A stretch of DNA of 6,390 nt from Bacteroidales bacterium GP2 (GTDB taxonomy: Bacteria; Bacteroidota; Bacteroidia; Bacteroidales; Muribaculaceae). Shown piece after piece: positions 6,277 to 6,390 of this stretch. The translations under genes were made by a program, and so were the position numbers. The first letter of the stretch is position 1. Each line of letters starts with the position of its first letter. The stretch is from the NCBI GenBank assembly GCA_001701115.1, contig DAAJ01000060.1, positions 1-6,390 of the forward strand, in the 5' to 3' direction. The notes below the pieces were generated by a model. The model saw nothing but the letters and a program-made list of their open reading frames with translations. It made no database searches and was not told the DNA's origin.

Positions 6277-6303
6277 CATTATCAAAAGGATAATGCTTAT
6301 CCT
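6277..6303 (-). promoter_or_regulatory. two mutually exclusive hairpins in the leader
   Basis: CATTATC (6277-6283) pairs with GATAATG (6289-6295), and AGGATAA (6287-6293) pairs with TTATCCT (6297-6303). Each is a perfect 7-bp stem and they share 6289-6293, so only one can form at a time. They lie in the leader of the small winged-helix gene, inside a possible 10-codon open frame (ATG 6306 to TAA 6276-6274, MRISIILLIM). The arrangement is like a simple attenuator switch. The stems are AT-rich and no terminator T-tract follows. Confidence 0.35.
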
Positions 6304-6317
6304 CATTTATAAGTTCA

Positions 6318-6325
6318 CAAAGATA
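6318..6325 (-). promoter_or_regulatory. TAnnTTTG promoter element for the small winged-helix gene
   Basis: On the minus strand TATCTTTG (6325-6318) matches the Bacteroidetes -7 box. No TTTG is found 19-21 bases further upstream, so the match is partial. Transcription from here would give a leader of roughly 110 bases before ATG 6203. Confidence 0.4.
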
Positions 6326-6358
6326 ACAATATTTAATCGAATAAGAGTAATAACGGAA

Positions 6359-6390
6359 TTATTTCGCTGCATTGGTTTCGGTCTTGACCC
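6359..6390 (-). CDS. possible C-terminal end of an upstream gene
   Basis: One frame entering from the right edge reads VKTETNAAK and stops at TAA 6361-6359, directly before the promoter region of the next gene. It looks like a protein end, but nine codons are too few to judge, and another frame stays open to about 6310. Confidence 0.25.
   Translation of the reverse strand, partial: VKTETNAAK

Noticed and set aside
1..6390. tRNA genes, CRISPR arrays, insertion sequences or transposase genes
   Set aside because: No cloverleaf-like sequence, regularly spaced repeats, terminal inverted repeats or transposase motifs were seen on either strand.

Overview
The window looks like a chromosomal segment from a member of the Bacteroidales, probably a gut commensal related to Bacteroides or Muribaculaceae. 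Three signs support this. Promoter-like sites fit the Bacteroidetes pattern TTTG-N(19-21)-TAnnTTTG, and start codons lack a clear Shine-Dalgarno sequence. A small lipoprotein carries an acidic Ser-Asp-Glu export-type motif just after its lipid-accepting cysteine. A secreted sulfatase has the serine-type S-x-P-S-R active site common in mucin- and glycosaminoglycan-foraging Bacteroidales. All supported genes lie on the minus strand, so the window reads from right to left.

Right end (6390-5997): possibly the last codons of an upstream gene, then about 155 bases of leader with a TATCTTTG promoter element, two mutually exclusive hairpins, a tiny open frame and a 10-bp palindrome. A 68-residue winged-helix-like protein follows. 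Its gene ends in a hairpin-plus-T-tract terminator (5942-5970) that sits only 12 bases before the next start codon.

Middle (5929-4380): a gene of unknown function whose reading frame (367 codons) is broken by one TGA inside its only membrane segment. Next to it is a GC-rich stretch (4838-4515) that looks like a decayed coding region split over several frames, then a short repeat-bearing spacer. The AT-rich part of this block looks like acquired accessory DNA, some of it decaying.

Left-centre (4384-455): a probable four-gene operon. In order of transcription it holds a surface-type lipocalin-like lipoprotein, a membrane-anchored pseudokinase, a 376-residue GNAT-like acyltransferase whose gene overlaps the pseudokinase gene by 10 bases, and a secreted sulfatase. 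Gaps are 33 bases or less. How the four cooperate is not known. The pseudokinase and acyltransferase are probably translationally coupled. The sulfatase may simply be co-transcribed and would remove sulfate from host glycans in the periplasm.

Left end (454-1): no protein gene. It holds a weak terminator for the operon, then two promoters of identical architecture exactly 124 bases apart, both firing leftward out of the window. A leader with hairpins follows. Strong tandem promoters and a boxA-like sequence suggest, without proving, that an rRNA or other stable-RNA operon lies just beyond coordinate 1.
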